Source of the DNA: Candidatus Aciduliprofundum sp.
Lineage (GTDB): Archaea; Thermoplasmatota; Thermoplasmata; Thermoplasmatales; Aciduliprofundaceae
Direction: 5' to 3'
Assembly: GCA_015523135.1 (NCBI GenBank)
Contig: WAKY01000011.1
Span: forward strand, 1-15,764
DNA: 15,764 nucleotides
Below are positions 14,854-15,764 of this stretch, piece after piece. The notes under the pieces were generated by a model. That model was not told the origin of the DNA. It ran no database searches and was given only the letters and a program-made list of their open reading frames with translations. Position 1 is the stretch's first letter, and each line of letters begins with the position of its first letter. The position numbers and the translations under genes are program-made.

Positions 14854-15764
14854 TTATTTCTCTTCTTCCTTTTTCACCGCTATAACCTTTTTTATCAATT
14901 TCTTCTTTATTACTGGTTTCTCCTCTTCTTTCTTCTCTTCCTTCTCTGGCGGTTGCTTTCCTTCTTCCTTCTTTTCTTCTTCTTTTTCCTTTTTCTTTGC
15001 CCATTCTTCCACTGTAACCACTCCGGGCCTCTGTAATCTCTCTAATTCCTCAGGAGGTATTGGTGATTCTTTCTTCTCTTCCTTCTCTGGCGGTTGCTTT
15101 CCTTCTTCCTTCTTTTTCTTCTCCCCTTCCGTTGGTAGTGGAGAACCGCATACTCTGCAAATCTTAGCACCTTTTGGATTTAACGCACCACACACTGGGC
15201 ATTTAACAGTATCTCCTTCTATCTTTTCCTCCTGCCTTTTAACCCACTCTAAGAATGATATGAACTCTGGATTAGTCTTCCACCACTTGTAAAACTCTTC
15301 TTCCGTATACTCTTCTCCTATGTACTTCTTTGCCTCCTCCTTGTACTTCCTTATATATTTCTCATAATTCTCCTTTAGCTTCTCATATTTATTATATTCA
15401 GGATCCTCTGGAGGCATAAATATTGTACCGCAAACTGGGCAGAATTTAGAATCTTCATCAATCCATGAACCACAAGTTGGGCACTTTACTTTCTCTTTCT
15501 CAAACACTACACCGCAATATGGACATTTCTCTGCATCAGCTGGTACAAGATGTCCACAGTTACCGCACACCATATATTCTGGTGCCTCCTTCTTGAAAGA
15601 TATATAACCATATAAGAAGAATCCTGCAACTGCACCAACAACTACAATTATTATGATCCAAAGCCAAGGTATTGTAAATGGCTTCTCTTGCACAGATATT
15701 GTAGTCTGAGGATTATATTTTGTCTCTGTACCTTCGTATGATAGAGTTAACTGGGGAGTATAGG
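14854..15764 (-). CDS. Membrane protein with three cytoplasmic zinc ribbons (5' end outside window)
   Basis: Not a recognised named family. An apparent start GTG at 15693 opens a 279-codon frame, but the same frame stays open for 23 more codons to the window edge (ending YNPQTTIS before the GTG). It therefore looks like the C-terminal part of a larger protein with an outside-facing, probably beta-rich domain. Numbering from the GTG, one membrane helix is at about 9-32. Inside the cell follow three CxxC-10-CxxC zinc ribbons: C43/46/57/60, C71/74/85/88 and C165/168/179/182. A charged helical segment (about 100-160) with the WW pair at 137-138 lies between ribbons two and three. The tail from 190 is Lys/Glu/Pro-rich and contains an in-frame duplication. 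The gene ends 1 nt from the second ATPase, on the opposite strand. A sensory or scaffold role is only a guess. Confidence 0.8.
   Translation of the reverse strand, partial: YTPQLTLSYEGTETKYNPQTTISVQEKPFTIPWLWIIIIVVVGAVAGFFLYGYISFKKEAPEYMVCGNCGHLVPADAEKCPYCGVVFEKEKVKCPTCGSWIDEDSKFCPVCGTIFMPPEDPEYNKYEKLKENYEKYIRKYKEEAKKYIGEEYTEEEFYKWWKTNPEFISFLEWVKRQEEKIEGDTVKCPVCGALNPKGAKICRVCGSPLPTEGEKKKKEEGKQPPEKEEKKESPIPPEELERLQRPGVVTVEEWAKKKEKEEEKKEEGKQPPEKEEKKEEEKPVIKKKLIKKVIAVKKEEEK
14926..14975 (-). repeat. 50-bp direct repeat, copy 1
   Basis: Identical over 50 bp to 15067-15116, 141 bp (47 codons) away and in frame within the zinc-ribbon protein gene. It encodes the charged peptide KKEEGKQPPEKEEKKE in the C-terminal tail. 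Confidence 0.9.
15067..15116 (-). repeat. 50-bp direct repeat, copy 2
   Basis: Second identical copy of the 50-bp unit at 14926-14975. Identity at every base, including wobble positions, points to a recent duplication or ongoing conversion rather than old protein-level similarity. Confidence 0.9.

Noticed and set aside
15691..15693. GTG as true start of the zinc-ribbon protein
   Set aside because: No ribosome site before it, it would begin almost at the membrane helix, and the frame continues open to the window edge with protein-like sequence.
1..15764. CRISPR arrays, insertion sequences, rRNA or tRNA genes
   Set aside because: No regularly spaced repeats, transposase-like proteins, terminal repeats or rRNA/tRNA-like stretches were seen; every stretch longer than 100 nt is coding.

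Overview
The window reads as chromosome from a euryarchaeon. It is AT-rich, with archaeal TATA boxes centred about 25 nt upstream of leaderless start codons, and strong Shine-Dalgarno sites inside operons. It carries an Orc1/Cdc6 initiator, a hypusine-type translation factor 5A, a Ser-His signal peptidase of the archaeal/ER kind, and a class III-signal pilin with FlaI/TadA-like ATPases. The mix suggests a thermophilic member of Thermoplasmatota, perhaps related to Aciduliprofundum; that placement is inference from gene content and composition only.

Left part (1-5266). A truncated P-loop ATPase gene (minus) diverges from adenosylhomocysteinase (ahcY, plus). A major facilitator transporter (minus) then converges on ahcY and diverges from a folC-hflX pair, whose reading frames overlap by 19 nt. 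The two divergent gaps (about 70 nt each) hold back-to-back TATA boxes.

Middle (5267-8763). An orc1/cdc6 gene follows a short gap holding direct and inverted repeats. It collides tail to tail, with a 12-bp overlap, with a signal peptidase I gene on the minus strand. The peptidase promoter faces a two-gene unit of eIF5A and an agmatinase-family ureohydrolase. These two are functionally linked, because the ureohydrolase feeds the spermidine pathway that supplies the hypusine side chain of eIF5A.

Right part (8764-15764). This is the most distinctive region, a tightly coupled five-gene operon for a type IV pilus-like or Tad-like machine. The order is a large pilin-like protein with 11 N-glycosylation sequons, a secretion ATPase, two half-size inner-membrane platform proteins (TadB-like and TadC-like), and a second, divergent secretion ATPase. 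Ending one base away on the opposite strand is the 3' part of a gene for a membrane protein. It has an outside-facing segment cut by the window edge, one membrane helix, three cytoplasmic zinc ribbons and a repetitive charged tail. Two complete, non-identical ATPases around one split platform, next to this zinc-ribbon membrane protein, is the best candidate here for a poorly described system.
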